Below are positions 8,745 to 17,559 of a stretch of DNA of 64,000 nucleotides, one piece after another. This DNA is from Arthrobacter sp. PAMC 25486 (GTDB lineage: Bacteria; Actinomycetota; Actinomycetes; Actinomycetales; Micrococcaceae): positions 2,006,439 through 2,070,438 of the forward strand of contig NZ_CP007595.1 in assembly GCF_000785535.1 (NCBI RefSeq), given 5' to 3'. The notes beneath the pieces are model-generated. The model saw only the letters and a list, made by a program, of their open reading frames with translations, did no database searches and had not been told where the DNA came from. A program made the position numbers and the translations under genes. Each line of letters opens with the position of its first letter. Position 1 is the first letter of the stretch.

Positions 8745-9980
8745 ATGGCGGAAACACCGGAGCGCAAGGTTATTGCAGCCACGGCGGCAGAAACCTCCCC
8801 CGACAACCCCTGGCCGTTGCAGTTGCTCAGCCAGAAACTCAAGGCCCACATCGAGAAGGCTCCGCCCGCCTGGGTGGAGGCCCAGGTGATCGAACTCAAC
8901 AAGCGCGCCAACGTCAGCTATTTAACGCTGCGTGACGTTGACGCCGAGGTGTCCTTGAGCGTGACCATCTGGGGCTCGGTGTTGAGCCGGCTGGAGGCGC
9001 CGCTGGAGCGTGGTTCGCGGGTGGTTGCCCAGTTGAAGCCGGATTTTTGGCTCAAGACGGGCCGCCTGTCCATGCAGGGGCAGGATATTCGCCCCGTTGG
9101 CCTGGGCGATTTGCTGGCCCGGATCGAACAACTGCGCCAGGCCCTGGCCGCCGAGGGACTCTTCGATCCGCGCCGGAAGAAACAGCTGCCCCTGCTGCCG
9201 CACCGGATTGGGCTGATCACGGGCCGCAACTCGGATGCCATGAAGGATGTGCTGCAAAACGCCGCACTGCGCTGGCCCGCCGTCGAATTTGAGGTCCGCG
9301 AGGTCCCCGTGCAGGGCGTCAACGCCGTCACCGCCGTCATTGGCGCGCTGGCCGAGCTTGACGCCGATCCCGCCGTCGACGTGATCGTCATCGCCCGCGG
9401 CGGCGGCTCCCTGGAGGACCTGCTGCCGTTCAGCCACGAATCACTCATCCGCGCCGTTGCCGCCGCCCAGACTCCCGTGGTCAGTGCCATCGGGCACGAG
9501 GCCGACCGTCCGCTGCTGGATGAGGTGGCCGACCTTCGCGCGTCAACGCCCACCGACGCCGCCAAGCGGATTGTTCCCGACGTCAGTGAGGAGCTGCGCC
9601 GCATCAGTCAGGCCCGGGCGCAGCTCAACCGCCGCATTGAGGACCTCCTGGACCGTGAATTCGAACGGCTCAGCTTTCTGCGTTCCCGCCCGGTGATGGC
9701 CACCCCCCATTTGATGCTCACCAGCAAGTACGACGACGTTGCCTCCTTGGGCGGGCGCGCCAGGACCGCCGTGCGCACCCAGGTGGGGCGGCACCTCGAC
9801 CAGTTGGCCCACCTCCGTGCCCAGGTGAGGGCGCTGTCGCCGCAAAAAACCCTTGACAGAGGTTACGCCGTGGTTCAGCTTGAAGACCGCAGCATTGTAC
9901 GGGACCCCGAACAGGTCAACAGCGGAGCAGCGTTGCGGATCCGGGTCGCCGCCGGCGACTTCACCGCCACAGGAAACTAA
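8745..9980 (+). CDS. xseA: exodeoxyribonuclease VII large subunit
   Basis: The catalytic and DNA-binding subunit of exonuclease VII, which degrades single-stranded DNA. An N-terminal OB fold begins at NPWPLQLLSQKLKAHIEKAP. The catalytic domain carries GLITGRNSDAMKDVL, IARGGGSLEDLLPFS and SAIGHEADRPLLDEVADLRA, the last two being family signatures, followed by a long helical stalk and a C-terminal RGYAVVQ element. The frame extends far upstream but would overlap the divergent membrane gene. ATG 8745 (MAETPERK, 411 residues) or ATG 8724 is therefore preferred; AAGGACGG lies between them. xseB follows after 69 nt. Confidence 0.96.
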   Translation: MAETPERKVIAATAAETSPDNPWPLQLLSQKLKAHIEKAPPAWVEAQVIELNKRANVSYLTLRDVDAEVSLSVTIWGSVLSRLEAPLERGSRVVAQLKPDFWLKTGRLSMQGQDIRPVGLGDLLARIEQLRQALAAEGLFDPRRKKQLPLLPHRIGLITGRNSDAMKDVLQNAALRWPAVEFEVREVPVQGVNAVTAVIGALAELDADPAVDVIVIARGGGSLEDLLPFSHESLIRAVAAAQTPVVSAIGHEADRPLLDEVADLRASTPTDAAKRIVPDVSEELRRISQARAQLNRRIEDLLDREFERLSFLRSRPVMATPHLMLTSKYDDVASLGGRARTAVRTQVGRHLDQLAHLRAQVRALSPQKTLDRGYAVVQLEDRSIVRDPEQVNSGAALRIRVAAGDFTATGN

Positions 9981-10049
9981 CACCCAGCCGTCTTTTCATC
10001 CCGTTCATCCCGGCGCACCGCGCGCCGCCACAGCAGCAAAGGAAACACC

Positions 10050-10283
10050 ATGAGCCAGACAGAGACTCCCGCAGACATCGCAGCACTGAGCTACGAACAG
10101 GCCCGCGAACAATTGATGAACGTGGTCAACCAGCTGGAGGCTGGCAGTTCAAGCCTGGAAGACTCCCTTTCCCTATGGGAACGCGGCGAGGCCCTGGCCA
10201 AGCGCTGCGAAGAATGGCTCGAGGGTGCCAAGGCCCGTCTGGACGCCGCCCGGTCCACCAGCGAAGGGTCCGGCCCGGCATAG
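10050..10283 (+). CDS. xseB: exodeoxyribonuclease VII small subunit
   Basis: A 77-residue helical protein with the XseB pattern: SYEQAREQLMNVVNQLEAGS, then LEDSLSLWERGEALAKRCEEWL. It binds the stalk of XseA and is needed for exonuclease VII activity. AAAGGAAACACC precedes the ATG. It forms an operon with xseA. Confidence 0.95.
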   Translation: MSQTETPADIAALSYEQAREQLMNVVNQLEAGSSSLEDSLSLWERGEALAKRCEEWLEGAKARLDAARSTSEGSGPA

Positions 10284-10295
10284 CCGGGCGGCCTC

Positions 10296-11147
10296 ATGGA
10301 ACAGCAGATCAGGGTTGGTGGCCGGCTGCGGTCCTTCCTGCTGCTGAACCCCGAGCTGCCGGAGGGCGTGCCCCCGTCCGCCGTGCTGATGGTGCTGCAC
10401 GGCTCAAGCCAAACGGGGCAGGCGGTGCGGTCCTACAGCGGCAACAGCTTCGACCTGCTGGCACTCCACGGCCCGACTGTTGTGGTCTACCCCGAGGGTG
10501 TGAACAAGCTGTGGAACCACAACAGTGCGGCGCCCCGCGCCGCGGACGATGTTGCCGTCATGGCAGCCCTCGCTGATCTTTTCCGCACGCTCCACGGCCC
10601 CGTGCCCGTCATCATTGCCGGATTCTCCAACGGCGGCCAACTGCTCATCCGGCTGATCCATGAAATCCCCGATAAATTCGATGGCGCTGCCATCATCGGC
10701 GCCACCCTCCCCCGGCCAGGCTTGGCCTTCGCCGACCAGCGGCTGCCGTTACCGGTGATGCTTGTCCACGGAACGCACGACCTCGTGGTGCCGTATGGCG
10801 GCGAAGGCTGGTTTGGCCGTTTCATTGGCAGGAAAAGGGGACCCTCAGCCCCGGAAACCGCCCAATATTTTGCTACACGCAACAACATCACCTCGGCACC
10901 GTCACACAAGGTCCTGCCGCACCGGCGCGAAAGCGGGCGGACCTCCGTCACGGCCACCTCCTTCGAACAGGAAGGACGGGCCCCGGTTCGGCTGTACACG
11001 GTGGCCGGCGGCGGGCACGTGGTGCCCAACCGGCACCGCAAGGCCATTTTCCTTGCAGGCAGGACAACCCAGGACATCAGCATTGTCGAAGCCCTGGCAG
11101 AGTTTTTCCCCGTGCTCCATTGGCCGCTCGGCGAATCAAGCAACTAG
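10296..11147 (+). CDS. PHB-depolymerase/LpqC-like alpha/beta-hydrolase
   Basis: A 283-residue serine hydrolase. VLHGSSQTG is the oxyanion-hole region, GFSNGG the nucleophile elbow (Ser around residue 111), MLVHGTHDLVVPYGG carries the likely acid, and GGGHVVPNRHR the catalytic histidine. The pattern matches the PHB depolymerase/LpqC/feruloyl-esterase group; the natural ester is unknown. No signal peptide is visible, so it is probably cytoplasmic. It starts 12 nt after xseB and may be co-transcribed. Confidence 0.8.
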   Translation: MEQQIRVGGRLRSFLLLNPELPEGVPPSAVLMVLHGSSQTGQAVRSYSGNSFDLLALHGPTVVVYPEGVNKLWNHNSAAPRAADDVAVMAALADLFRTLHGPVPVIIAGFSNGGQLLIRLIHEIPDKFDGAAIIGATLPRPGLAFADQRLPLPVMLVHGTHDLVVPYGGEGWFGRFIGRKRGPSAPETAQYFATRNNITSAPSHKVLPHRRESGRTSVTATSFEQEGRAPVRLYTVAGGGHVVPNRHRKAIFLAGRTTQDISIVEALAEFFPVLHWPLGESSN

Positions 11148-11208
11148 CCCGCAGAAGACAGCGAAAATAACGCTCAAAACACGTATTTTCGTCGTTTTCT
11201 GCGGGCTA
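11145..11208. terminator. long imperfect hairpin after esterase gene
   Basis: Arms 11145-11172 and 11182-11208 are nearly complementary over about 27 bp, beginning with a perfect tagcccgcagaa / ttctgcgggcta stem, around a 9-nt loop. It starts at the esterase stop codon and lies 12 bp from the converging ppk2 stop, so it is probably a bidirectional terminator. Its length and imperfect symmetry also fit an intergenic REP-like element. Confidence 0.65.
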
Positions 11209-11219
11209 CTGGAATGAGG

Positions 11220-12074
11220 TCAGGCGTCCTTGAGGCGGGCCCTTTCCGCGGCAACGTCAAAGTCACCGGCAGGCCATTGCAGGTTCAGACCGCCCAGCTC
11301 CTTGATAAGCAGTTCCTGCACCGCCATGCGGGCGTACCATTTCTTGTCTGCCGGAACCACATGCCACGGCGCGTGCTCGGTGCTGGTTTTCTCGAAAACC
11401 CGCTGATAGGCGTCCATGTACGCCGGCCAGTATTGGCGCTCGTCCAGGTCTGTGGGGCTGTACTTCCAGTATTTCGTGGGGTCGTGCAACCGGGCAGACA
11501 ACCGTTCAAGCTGTTCGTCCTGGCTGATGTTCAACATGACCTTGACGATGGTGGTGCCGGAGTCAACGAGCTCCTGTTCATAGTCGTTGATCGCCGCATA
11601 TCGCCGCTCCAGCTCCTGCTCATCAGCCCAGCCATGGACCCGGTGGATCAGCACATCCTCGTAGTGCGACCTGTCAAAGACGCCAAACATGCCCGGCTCC
11701 GGCGCTGCGGGGCGCACCCGCCACAGGAAATCATGCGCTTTTTCTTCCTCGGTCGGGGACTTGAAAGACTTCAACTTCACGCCTTGGGGATCCACAGCAC
11801 CCACCACACGGCCCACGACCCCGCCCTTGCCTGCGGTATCCATGGCCTGCAGCACCAACAACACTGACTTTTGCCCGCCAAACCGGCTCTCGGCAAAAAG
11901 CTGCTCCTGCAGCTGTGCAAGCACCGGTGCCCGCTCAGCCAAGGTCTCGGCGCCGTCGATCTTCTTGCCTGAGTAGCCGGGGGCGGCATCAGTGGGCGCG
12001 GCGGCCAGGGAGAAACCCTGGCCAACACGCAGCAGATCGGCCGGGTGGTCGGTGAATCCAATGGGCAATGACAT
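11220..12074 (-). CDS. ppk2: polyphosphate kinase 2 family protein
   Basis: A 284-residue PPK2: polyphosphate:nucleotide phosphotransferase of the P-loop kinase fold. Walker A is AMDTAGKGGVVG, Walker B is FDRSHYEDVL, and the lid region contains SARLHDPTKYWKYSPTDLDERQYW. Single-domain PPK2 proteins phosphorylate ADP and/or AMP (or GDP) from polyphosphate; the class cannot be fixed by eye. It follows alaA by 14 nt on the same strand, suggesting a two-gene operon. Confidence 0.9.
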   Translation of the reverse strand: MSLPIGFTDHPADLLRVGQGFSLAAAPTDAAPGYSGKKIDGAETLAERAPVLAQLQEQLFAESRFGGQKSVLLVLQAMDTAGKGGVVGRVVGAVDPQGVKLKSFKSPTEEEKAHDFLWRVRPAAPEPGMFGVFDRSHYEDVLIHRVHGWADEQELERRYAAINDYEQELVDSGTTIVKVMLNISQDEQLERLSARLHDPTKYWKYSPTDLDERQYWPAYMDAYQRVFEKTSTEHAPWHVVPADKKWYARMAVQELLIKELGGLNLQWPAGDFDVAAERARLKDA

Positions 12075-12088
12075 GGTGAAGCCTTTCC

Positions 12089-13306
12089 CTAGGGTTTGTA
12101 TGTACTCAGGAACTCCGCAATGCGGCCGATGGCCTCTTCCAAGTCCTTGACGTTGGGCAAAGTGACAAGACGGAAGTGGTCCGGTCGAATCCAGTTGAAG
12201 GCTGTGCCGTGTGAAATCAGTATCTTTTGTGATTCCAACAGGTCAAGGGCAAATTTCTCATCACTCTTGATCGGGTACGCCTCAGGATCCAACTTGGGGA
12301 ACAGGTACAGGGCGCCTTGGGCCTGGTTTGTGCTGACGCCCGGGATCTCGTTCAGGAGCCGGTAGGCGATGTCGCGCTGTTCACGCAGGCGGCCACCGGG
12401 CAGGATCAGGTCTTCAATGCTCTGGTGTCCGCCAAGCGCGGTTTGGATGGCGTGCTGCCCCGGTGCATTGGCGCAGAGTCGCATGTTGGCCAGGAGGTTG
12501 ATGCCCTCTATGTAGTCGGCGGCTTCGGCCTTCGGTCCTGAAATGGCCAGCCAGCCCGCACGGTAGCCACAAATCCGGTAGGCCTTGGATAGTCCGCTGA
12601 ATGTCATGCACAGCACGTCGTCACCGGTGAACGCAGCAGTGTTGGTGAATTCGGTGCCGTCGTACAGAATCTTCTCGTAGATCTCATCGGAGAAGACCAC
12701 GAGGTTGTGCTTGCGTGCTAGGTCCACCATGGCCTGGATGACGTGCGTAGGATAAACGGCACCTGTGGGGTTGTTCGGGTTGATGATCACCATGCCCTTG
12801 GTCTTCGGCGTGATCTTGGCTTCCAGATCCTCCAGGTCCGGCCACCAGTCGCTGTCCTCATCGCAGATGTAGTGCACCGGCCGGCCTCCTGCGAGGCTGA
12901 CGGATGCCGTCCACAGCGGGTAGTCCGGTGCGGGAATGAGCACCTCGTCGCCATTGTTCAGCAACGCCATCAGGGACAGGGTGATCAATTCGCTGACACC
13001 GTTGCCCAGATACACGTCATCCACGTGGATGTTCTGGATGCCGCGCGTTTGGTAGTACTGCACTACTGCTGTGCGGGCGGAGAAGATGCCGCGTGAATCC
13101 GTGTAGCCCTGGGCATGCGGGAGGTGGCGGATCATGTCCACCAAAATGGCATCCGGAGCTTCAAAACCAAAGGTCGCAGGATTGCCAATGTTGAGCTTGA
13201 GGATTCTGTGCCCCTCAGACTCCATCTGCTGCGCACGTTGCAGCAGGGGGCCGCGGATGTCGTAGAGAACGTTGTGAAGCTTGGTGGACTGGGTAATTTC
13301 TGCCAT
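12089..13306 (-). CDS. alaA: PLP-dependent aminotransferase, alanine aminotransferase AlaA-like
   Basis: A 405-residue fold-type I aminotransferase, the same length as Escherichia coli AlaA. LNIGNPATFGFEAP at the N-terminus, NPNNPTGAVYP, SDEIYEK (PLP-pyridine Asp) and the PLP-lysine motif FSGLSKAYRICGYRAGW are all clear. The probable reaction is glutamate + pyruvate to alanine + 2-oxoglutarate. It is the promoter-proximal gene of the alaA-ppk2 pair. Confidence 0.9.
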   Translation of the reverse strand: MAEITQSTKLHNVLYDIRGPLLQRAQQMESEGHRILKLNIGNPATFGFEAPDAILVDMIRHLPHAQGYTDSRGIFSARTAVVQYYQTRGIQNIHVDDVYLGNGVSELITLSLMALLNNGDEVLIPAPDYPLWTASVSLAGGRPVHYICDEDSDWWPDLEDLEAKITPKTKGMVIINPNNPTGAVYPTHVIQAMVDLARKHNLVVFSDEIYEKILYDGTEFTNTAAFTGDDVLCMTFSGLSKAYRICGYRAGWLAISGPKAEAADYIEGINLLANMRLCANAPGQHAIQTALGGHQSIEDLILPGGRLREQRDIAYRLLNEIPGVSTNQAQGALYLFPKLDPEAYPIKSDEKFALDLLESQKILISHGTAFNWIRPDHFRLVTLPNVKDLEEAIGRIAEFLSTYKP

Positions 13307-13373
13307 TTACCCAATATGGCACACGCCGGCCTGAAATTGCGCCCACACATGCCTCACACGGCAAGGCCAATAG

Positions 13374-14336
13374 CTAAGAACTGGCCTTGATCAGCCCTTT
13401 TTGCACCAGCCATGCCTCGGCTACCTCTGAGTCGTCCCCATAGTGGCGGTCTTGCGAGAGCCGGTTGAGGTTGGCCAGCTCCTCGGTGTTCATGGCGGCG
13501 CTGACCTTATTCAGTAAGTCCTGCACGTCGGTGCTGAGCTTGTCTTTTGCCACCAAGGGCACGATGGTTTGGGCAACGAACAACTGTTCGGGGTCGGAGA
13601 GCACAACCAGCGAATTGTCCGCAATGGCCGGTGATGAACTGTGGATGTCAGCCACCTGAATGTCATCGCGCAACAGTGACCAGACGATGCCGTCATTGCT
13701 GGTAGCCAGGGTTGGCAGCAGGGATTCGTAGGCTTTCGGCACGCACTTGTAGTCGCGATCCAATGCTGGGAGGCCACCAGTGCTGCCCTTGAAGTCTGCA
13801 GAGCCACCCATGGTCAACTTGTCACAGACCTTGGCCAGGTCGGCGATGCTCTTGAGCTTGTACTTTTCCGCGGTGACGGCCGTGACAACCATGTTGTCCC
13901 GGTCTTCTGCCTTGGTGGCATCCATCAGAATGACACCGGCCGGCAGTGCGGCCGCCAATTCCGAGAGCACCTCACCGGGGTCGGCGGGAGCGGGCGCTGA
14001 TGACACTTCGGACAAGACCAGCCGGGAGTAGGCCGGGGCAACGTCATAGCTTCCCGCCGTCAGCCCTGAGACGAGAGTACCTGTCTTGGCTGGCGCCTCG
14101 GCGACGGAGGACTTCAGGCCCGCGGCGTTCAGCGCGGCAGCGTATACGTGCGCCAGCAAGGCACCCTCGGCGGGCAAAACGCCGTCGGGCACTTCAGGAA
14201 TTCCCACGATGAGCGGCGCCTGGCCCACCGACTGGGAAGCACTGGGAATGGTGACGATGGGCGCGGGTGTGCAGGCGGTGGCCAGCAACAGAACTGCCGT
14301 GCAGAGAGCGGCACTTACCTTATGACGCACCGCCAC
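13374..14336 (-). CDS. glycine-betaine-type (OpuAC) substrate-binding lipoprotein
   Basis: A 320-residue lipoprotein with signal peptide and lipobox LLATAC (Cys at residue 22). The mature part has the OpuAC/ProX-like type II periplasmic-binding fold: an opening AEGALLAHVYAAALNAAGL, YDVAPAYSRLVLSE, and a C-terminal NTEELANLNRL..D...SEVAEAWLVQKGL, typical of the end of this family. The role is extracytoplasmic capture of betaine or a related compatible solute. No permease or ATPase is adjacent, so it is an orphan or works with a distant transporter. It precedes alaA on the same strand after a 67-bp gap. Confidence 0.8.
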   Translation of the reverse strand: MAVRHKVSAALCTAVLLLATACTPAPIVTIPSASQSVGQAPLIVGIPEVPDGVLPAEGALLAHVYAAALNAAGLKSSVAEAPAKTGTLVSGLTAGSYDVAPAYSRLVLSEVSSAPAPADPGEVLSELAAALPAGVILMDATKAEDRDNMVVTAVTAEKYKLKSIADLAKVCDKLTMGGSADFKGSTGGLPALDRDYKCVPKAYESLLPTLATSNDGIVWSLLRDDIQVADIHSSSPAIADNSLVVLSDPEQLFVAQTIVPLVAKDKLSTDVQDLLNKVSAAMNTEELANLNRLSQDRHYGDDSEVAEAWLVQKGLIKASS

Positions 14337-14356
14337 CCACTCCTCAGTCCTGCCCG

Positions 14357-16249
14357 TTATCCCAAATCCTCCACATACGTTACCCCCACAAGACCCAAAG
14401 TGGGTTCTTCGTGAAGCTGTGCCTGCGTCCCGCCGTGCTCAAGTTCAAGGACGGTGATGCTGTTTTCGCCGGTGCGGAGCAGGGGTGCAGGAACGTACAG
14501 TGTCAGCTGCGGACCAATTTCCCAGTACCGTCCAAGCATGAATCCATTGACCCACACGAAGCCCTTGCCAAAGTCGGGAAGCGCCAAATACGTGTCAGCC
14601 GGGGCATCCACGTGCAGGGTGCCGCTAAAGAAGCCCCTACTCGAGTCAGCTCCGGGCTGGCTGTCCGTGGCGGCAGGGGTTTTCGTGGCGCCGACGGCAA
14701 GCAGTTCGGACAGCGGCAGTTCCAGTTCGATGGGGCGTTGTTCCCAGTGAAAGACGTAGCGCTGGTTGATCAGGACGCCGTCGAGGATTCCCTTGCCTTG
14801 GCCAAAAAGGGGGCCGTAGTTGATCCTGCCCTGGTTTTCGACAAGGATTTCCACCCGGGCCATGCCGCCCCCGGTGGTGACCTTGAGGCCGTCTGCGCCG
14901 TTGGCATCGTTGAGGACGCCAGCGAATGCGTTGTCCACCCAAACCTGGGCCCGGTCATGGAGTCCGCGAATCTTGATGGTTGCCTCACCGGCGGGCAGGA
15001 CGGCCTTTGCGCTGTAGTGCACCAGGCCGCGGTCAAGGCCCAATTGTTCAAAGGACAGTGGCTTGATGCTGCTTACGGGCTCCGCGGCGCGGACGAAATC
15101 GAGCAGCGTCGTGCCGCGGCTCAAGGGCACGCTGGCGGAAGTCAGCACGGGTGCCGGCCTCTCCAGATGTTCGGGCACGGGCGTCAGTTCCCGGCCCGCG
15201 GCGGCAAAGAATGCCTCCCGCATTGCATGGAACTTTGCCGTGAGCCGGCCGTCTTCTGCGATGGGGGCGTCCGAGTCATAGCTGGTGACTGTTGGCTGGA
15301 TGGCGCCGTCATGGTTGGCGCCTGCGGACAGGCCAAAGTTGGTGCCGCCGTGGGCCATGTAGAGGCAGATTGAGCCGCCAACGTCCAGGATCTTTTTCGC
15401 CTCGGCCGCAGCTTCGACGGCGTCACGGGTGTGGTGTTCCTCGCTCCAGTGGTCAAACCAGCCGTTCCAGAACTCAACCGTGAAGAAGGGTTCGCCCGGG
15501 CGCCTGCGCTGCCACACTTCGTCACTTTCGGGGCCTCGGGAACCCAGGGTGGCCGTTGCCCAAGTATCAGGCAGGGAGCCGCCGTCAAGGAAATAGTCCG
15601 TGCCGCCGTCGGCCGTGAACAGCATTTCAGTGATGCCGCGCTCAAGGAGGGCCTGGCGGTTCCAGCGCAGGTAGTCCTTGTCGTCGCCGTAGCTGCCGTA
15701 CTCATTCTCGATCTGCACGGCAATGACGGGTCCGCTGTGGCTAGCCTGCAGCGGCTCGATGACGGGCAGGAGGTGGTCGAACCACTGCTCGATGACGCCG
15801 GTGAACAAGGGGTCGGAGGACCGCAAGGTCATCTCGGGATTGGAGATGGCCCAGGACGGGAATCCACCGTTGTCCCACTCGGCACAGATGTACGGGCCGG
15901 GGCGCACAATGACATCCAGTCCGGCGTCGCCAGCCAAGGTGATGAAGCGGGCCAGGTCCCGCCAACCGGTGAAGTCCGGAGATTTGTCCTGGTGGGGCTG
16001 ATGGAAATTCCAAGCGACATAAGTGTCAAGCGTGTTCACACCCATCGCCACGAGACGCTCGATCCTGTCCTGCCACTGGTCAGGGTGGACCCTGAAGTAG
16101 TGAATGGCTCCTGCGATGACGCGGTGCGGCTGCCCATTCTTGTAGAGCTTGCGATCGCCATAGCTCAATGCCTGGGCAGTAGTTCGTGGTGCTTCGGACA
16201 ACGCAACGCCGGGGACTTGTTCCCCGGGCAGGGTGGCAGACGTGGACAA
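14357..16249 (-). CDS. GH35 beta-galactosidase
   Basis: A 630-residue glycoside hydrolase family 35 enzyme. The TIM barrel shows HYFRVHPDQWQDRIERLVAMG, NTLDTYVAWNFHQP and VIVRPGPYICAEWDNGGFP. The acid/base glutamate lies in IENEYGSYG (around residue 181) and the nucleophile in VEFWNGWFDHWSE (around residue 257). C-terminal beta-sandwich domains include GFVWVNGFMLGRYWEIGPQ. No signal peptide is visible, so it is probably intracellular and acts on imported galactosides. It is divergent from a LacI-family gene, its likely regulator. Confidence 0.93.
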   Translation of the reverse strand: MSTSATLPGEQVPGVALSEAPRTTAQALSYGDRKLYKNGQPHRVIAGAIHYFRVHPDQWQDRIERLVAMGVNTLDTYVAWNFHQPHQDKSPDFTGWRDLARFITLAGDAGLDVIVRPGPYICAEWDNGGFPSWAISNPEMTLRSSDPLFTGVIEQWFDHLLPVIEPLQASHSGPVIAVQIENEYGSYGDDKDYLRWNRQALLERGITEMLFTADGGTDYFLDGGSLPDTWATATLGSRGPESDEVWQRRRPGEPFFTVEFWNGWFDHWSEEHHTRDAVEAAAEAKKILDVGGSICLYMAHGGTNFGLSAGANHDGAIQPTVTSYDSDAPIAEDGRLTAKFHAMREAFFAAAGRELTPVPEHLERPAPVLTSASVPLSRGTTLLDFVRAAEPVSSIKPLSFEQLGLDRGLVHYSAKAVLPAGEATIKIRGLHDRAQVWVDNAFAGVLNDANGADGLKVTTGGGMARVEILVENQGRINYGPLFGQGKGILDGVLINQRYVFHWEQRPIELELPLSELLAVGATKTPAATDSQPGADSSRGFFSGTLHVDAPADTYLALPDFGKGFVWVNGFMLGRYWEIGPQLTLYVPAPLLRTGENSITVLELEHGGTQAQLHEEPTLGLVGVTYVEDLG

Positions 16250-16291
16250 CTAAACTCCTGGCACTGGTTCGAGACGAAATGAAAGACGTTC

Positions 16292-16305
16292 TGTTATGGA
16301 TAACA
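16292..16305. promoter_or_regulatory. candidate LacI-type operator, tgttat-gg-ataaca
   Basis: A perfect inverted repeat with a 2-bp centre lies 43 bp upstream of the GH35 start in the intergenic region shared with the lacI-type gene. LacI-family operators usually centre on CG, so assignment to this regulator is tentative. Confidence 0.4.
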
Positions 16306-16457
16306 CTCACATATTACCGTGCGGCCCCGCCGAAAGCGACTGGCCATCTGGGTAAATATTGGCGCCATGTTACAGGCAAACAAATGGGCCTATAGTTGAA
16401 TCCGTTCCCATCCGCTGCACCCTTCCGCGGCTTGCCCAACCACCCTTGAGGACAAGA

Positions 16458-17483
16458 ATGCCTGATCCGCAAAACACCCGCGGCCCTGCAATGCGTGATG
16501 TCGCGGCAGCTGCAGGTGTTTCGGCACAAACCGTGTCCAGGGTGCTCAATGACCACCCCAATGTGCAGGACAGCACCCGGCAGCGGGTCCTGGCCGTGGT
16601 CGAAAAGCTTGGCTACCGCCGCAGTTACATGGCAAGGGCGCTGGTGACCGGACGTTCCAGGACTATTGGGCTGTTGACCCTGGCCACCAACAACTATTCC
16701 CGGTCCTCTGTGGCACTGGGTATCGAACGGGGCGCCCGGGACGCCGGTTACACGGTGAACTCTGTGGCGTCAACGCTGAGCTCCCAGGCATTGGTCGATG
16801 CTGTCGGCAGGCTGGTGTTCCAAGGCGTGGACGGCATTATCCTGGCCACCCCCTTGCTGGAGGCGGGCGAGCAGATCCGCAAGCTCACCGAACGCATCCC
16901 CACCATCAACACCGACGGCTCCGTTGCCTGGAGCGACCATCTGGTGGGCGTGGACCAGGACATTTCCGCCGAGATGGCAACCACGCATCTCCTGGATCTG
17001 GGCCACAAGACTGTCTGGCACGTGGCCGGTCCCGCCGAGTGGTCGGATGCTGCAAGCCGGCTCAACAGCTGGCGCCGCACTTTGGCGGAACACGGCTGTG
17101 AGGTGCCCCCGGAACTGCATGGCGACTGGAGTCCGGAATCCGGCTACCGCAACGGCATCATTCTTGGCCGCATGCCCGAAGTCACCGCCATCCTGGTGGC
17201 CAGCGACGAAATGGCGTTCGGAGTGCTGCGCGCCCTGGCCGAGCTGGGGCGCCGCGTCCCCGAGGACGTCTCGGTGGTGGGCATCGACGACATCGACCTG
17301 GCTCCCTACTCAAATCCCCCCTTAACCACCATCCGCCAATCCTTTGAGGACACCGGGCGCCGTGCAGTGGAGCACCTCGTAGCGATAATTGCCAACCCGC
17401 AACTGGCCAGCCCGCCGGATCTGGTGGCACCAACGCTCGTGGTCCGAGGCAGCACTGCCGCACCGCCTGCGGCCGCCGGTTAG
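16458..17483 (+). CDS. LacI-family transcriptional regulator (galactoside type)
   Basis: A 341-residue repressor. The HTH and hinge helix are visible in MRDVAAAAGVSAQTVSRVLN and YRRSYMARALVTGRS; a periplasmic-binding-like effector domain follows with GVDQDISAEMATTHLL, ILVASDEMAFGVLRAL and VSVVGIDDIDLAPYSNPPL, the usual LacI signature. The frame is open upstream, but ATG 16458 is preceded by a GAGGAC box and matches family length. Divergence from the GH35 gene suggests control of it and of itself in response to a galactoside. Confidence 0.93.
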   Translation: MPDPQNTRGPAMRDVAAAAGVSAQTVSRVLNDHPNVQDSTRQRVLAVVEKLGYRRSYMARALVTGRSRTIGLLTLATNNYSRSSVALGIERGARDAGYTVNSVASTLSSQALVDAVGRLVFQGVDGIILATPLLEAGEQIRKLTERIPTINTDGSVAWSDHLVGVDQDISAEMATTHLLDLGHKTVWHVAGPAEWSDAASRLNSWRRTLAEHGCEVPPELHGDWSPESGYRNGIILGRMPEVTAILVASDEMAFGVLRALAELGRRVPEDVSVVGIDDIDLAPYSNPPLTTIRQSFEDTGRRAVEHLVAIIANPQLASPPDLVAPTLVVRGSTAAPPAAAG

Positions 17484-17528
17484 CGGCGGTTCGGCCACCT
17501 GGCAGCCGGCAGTTCGGGCCGCAGGCGG
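17463..17528. terminator. 12-bp inverted repeat between converging genes
   Basis: Arms ccgcctgcggcc (17463-17474) and ggccgcaggcgg (17517-17528) are perfect but 42 bp apart, overlapping the end of the lacI-type gene. It could be a long-loop bidirectional terminator. No T-tract is visible. Confidence 0.3.
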
Positions 17529-17559
17529 GCGCAGTGGCGCAGGTCAGGCAACTGGCCTG

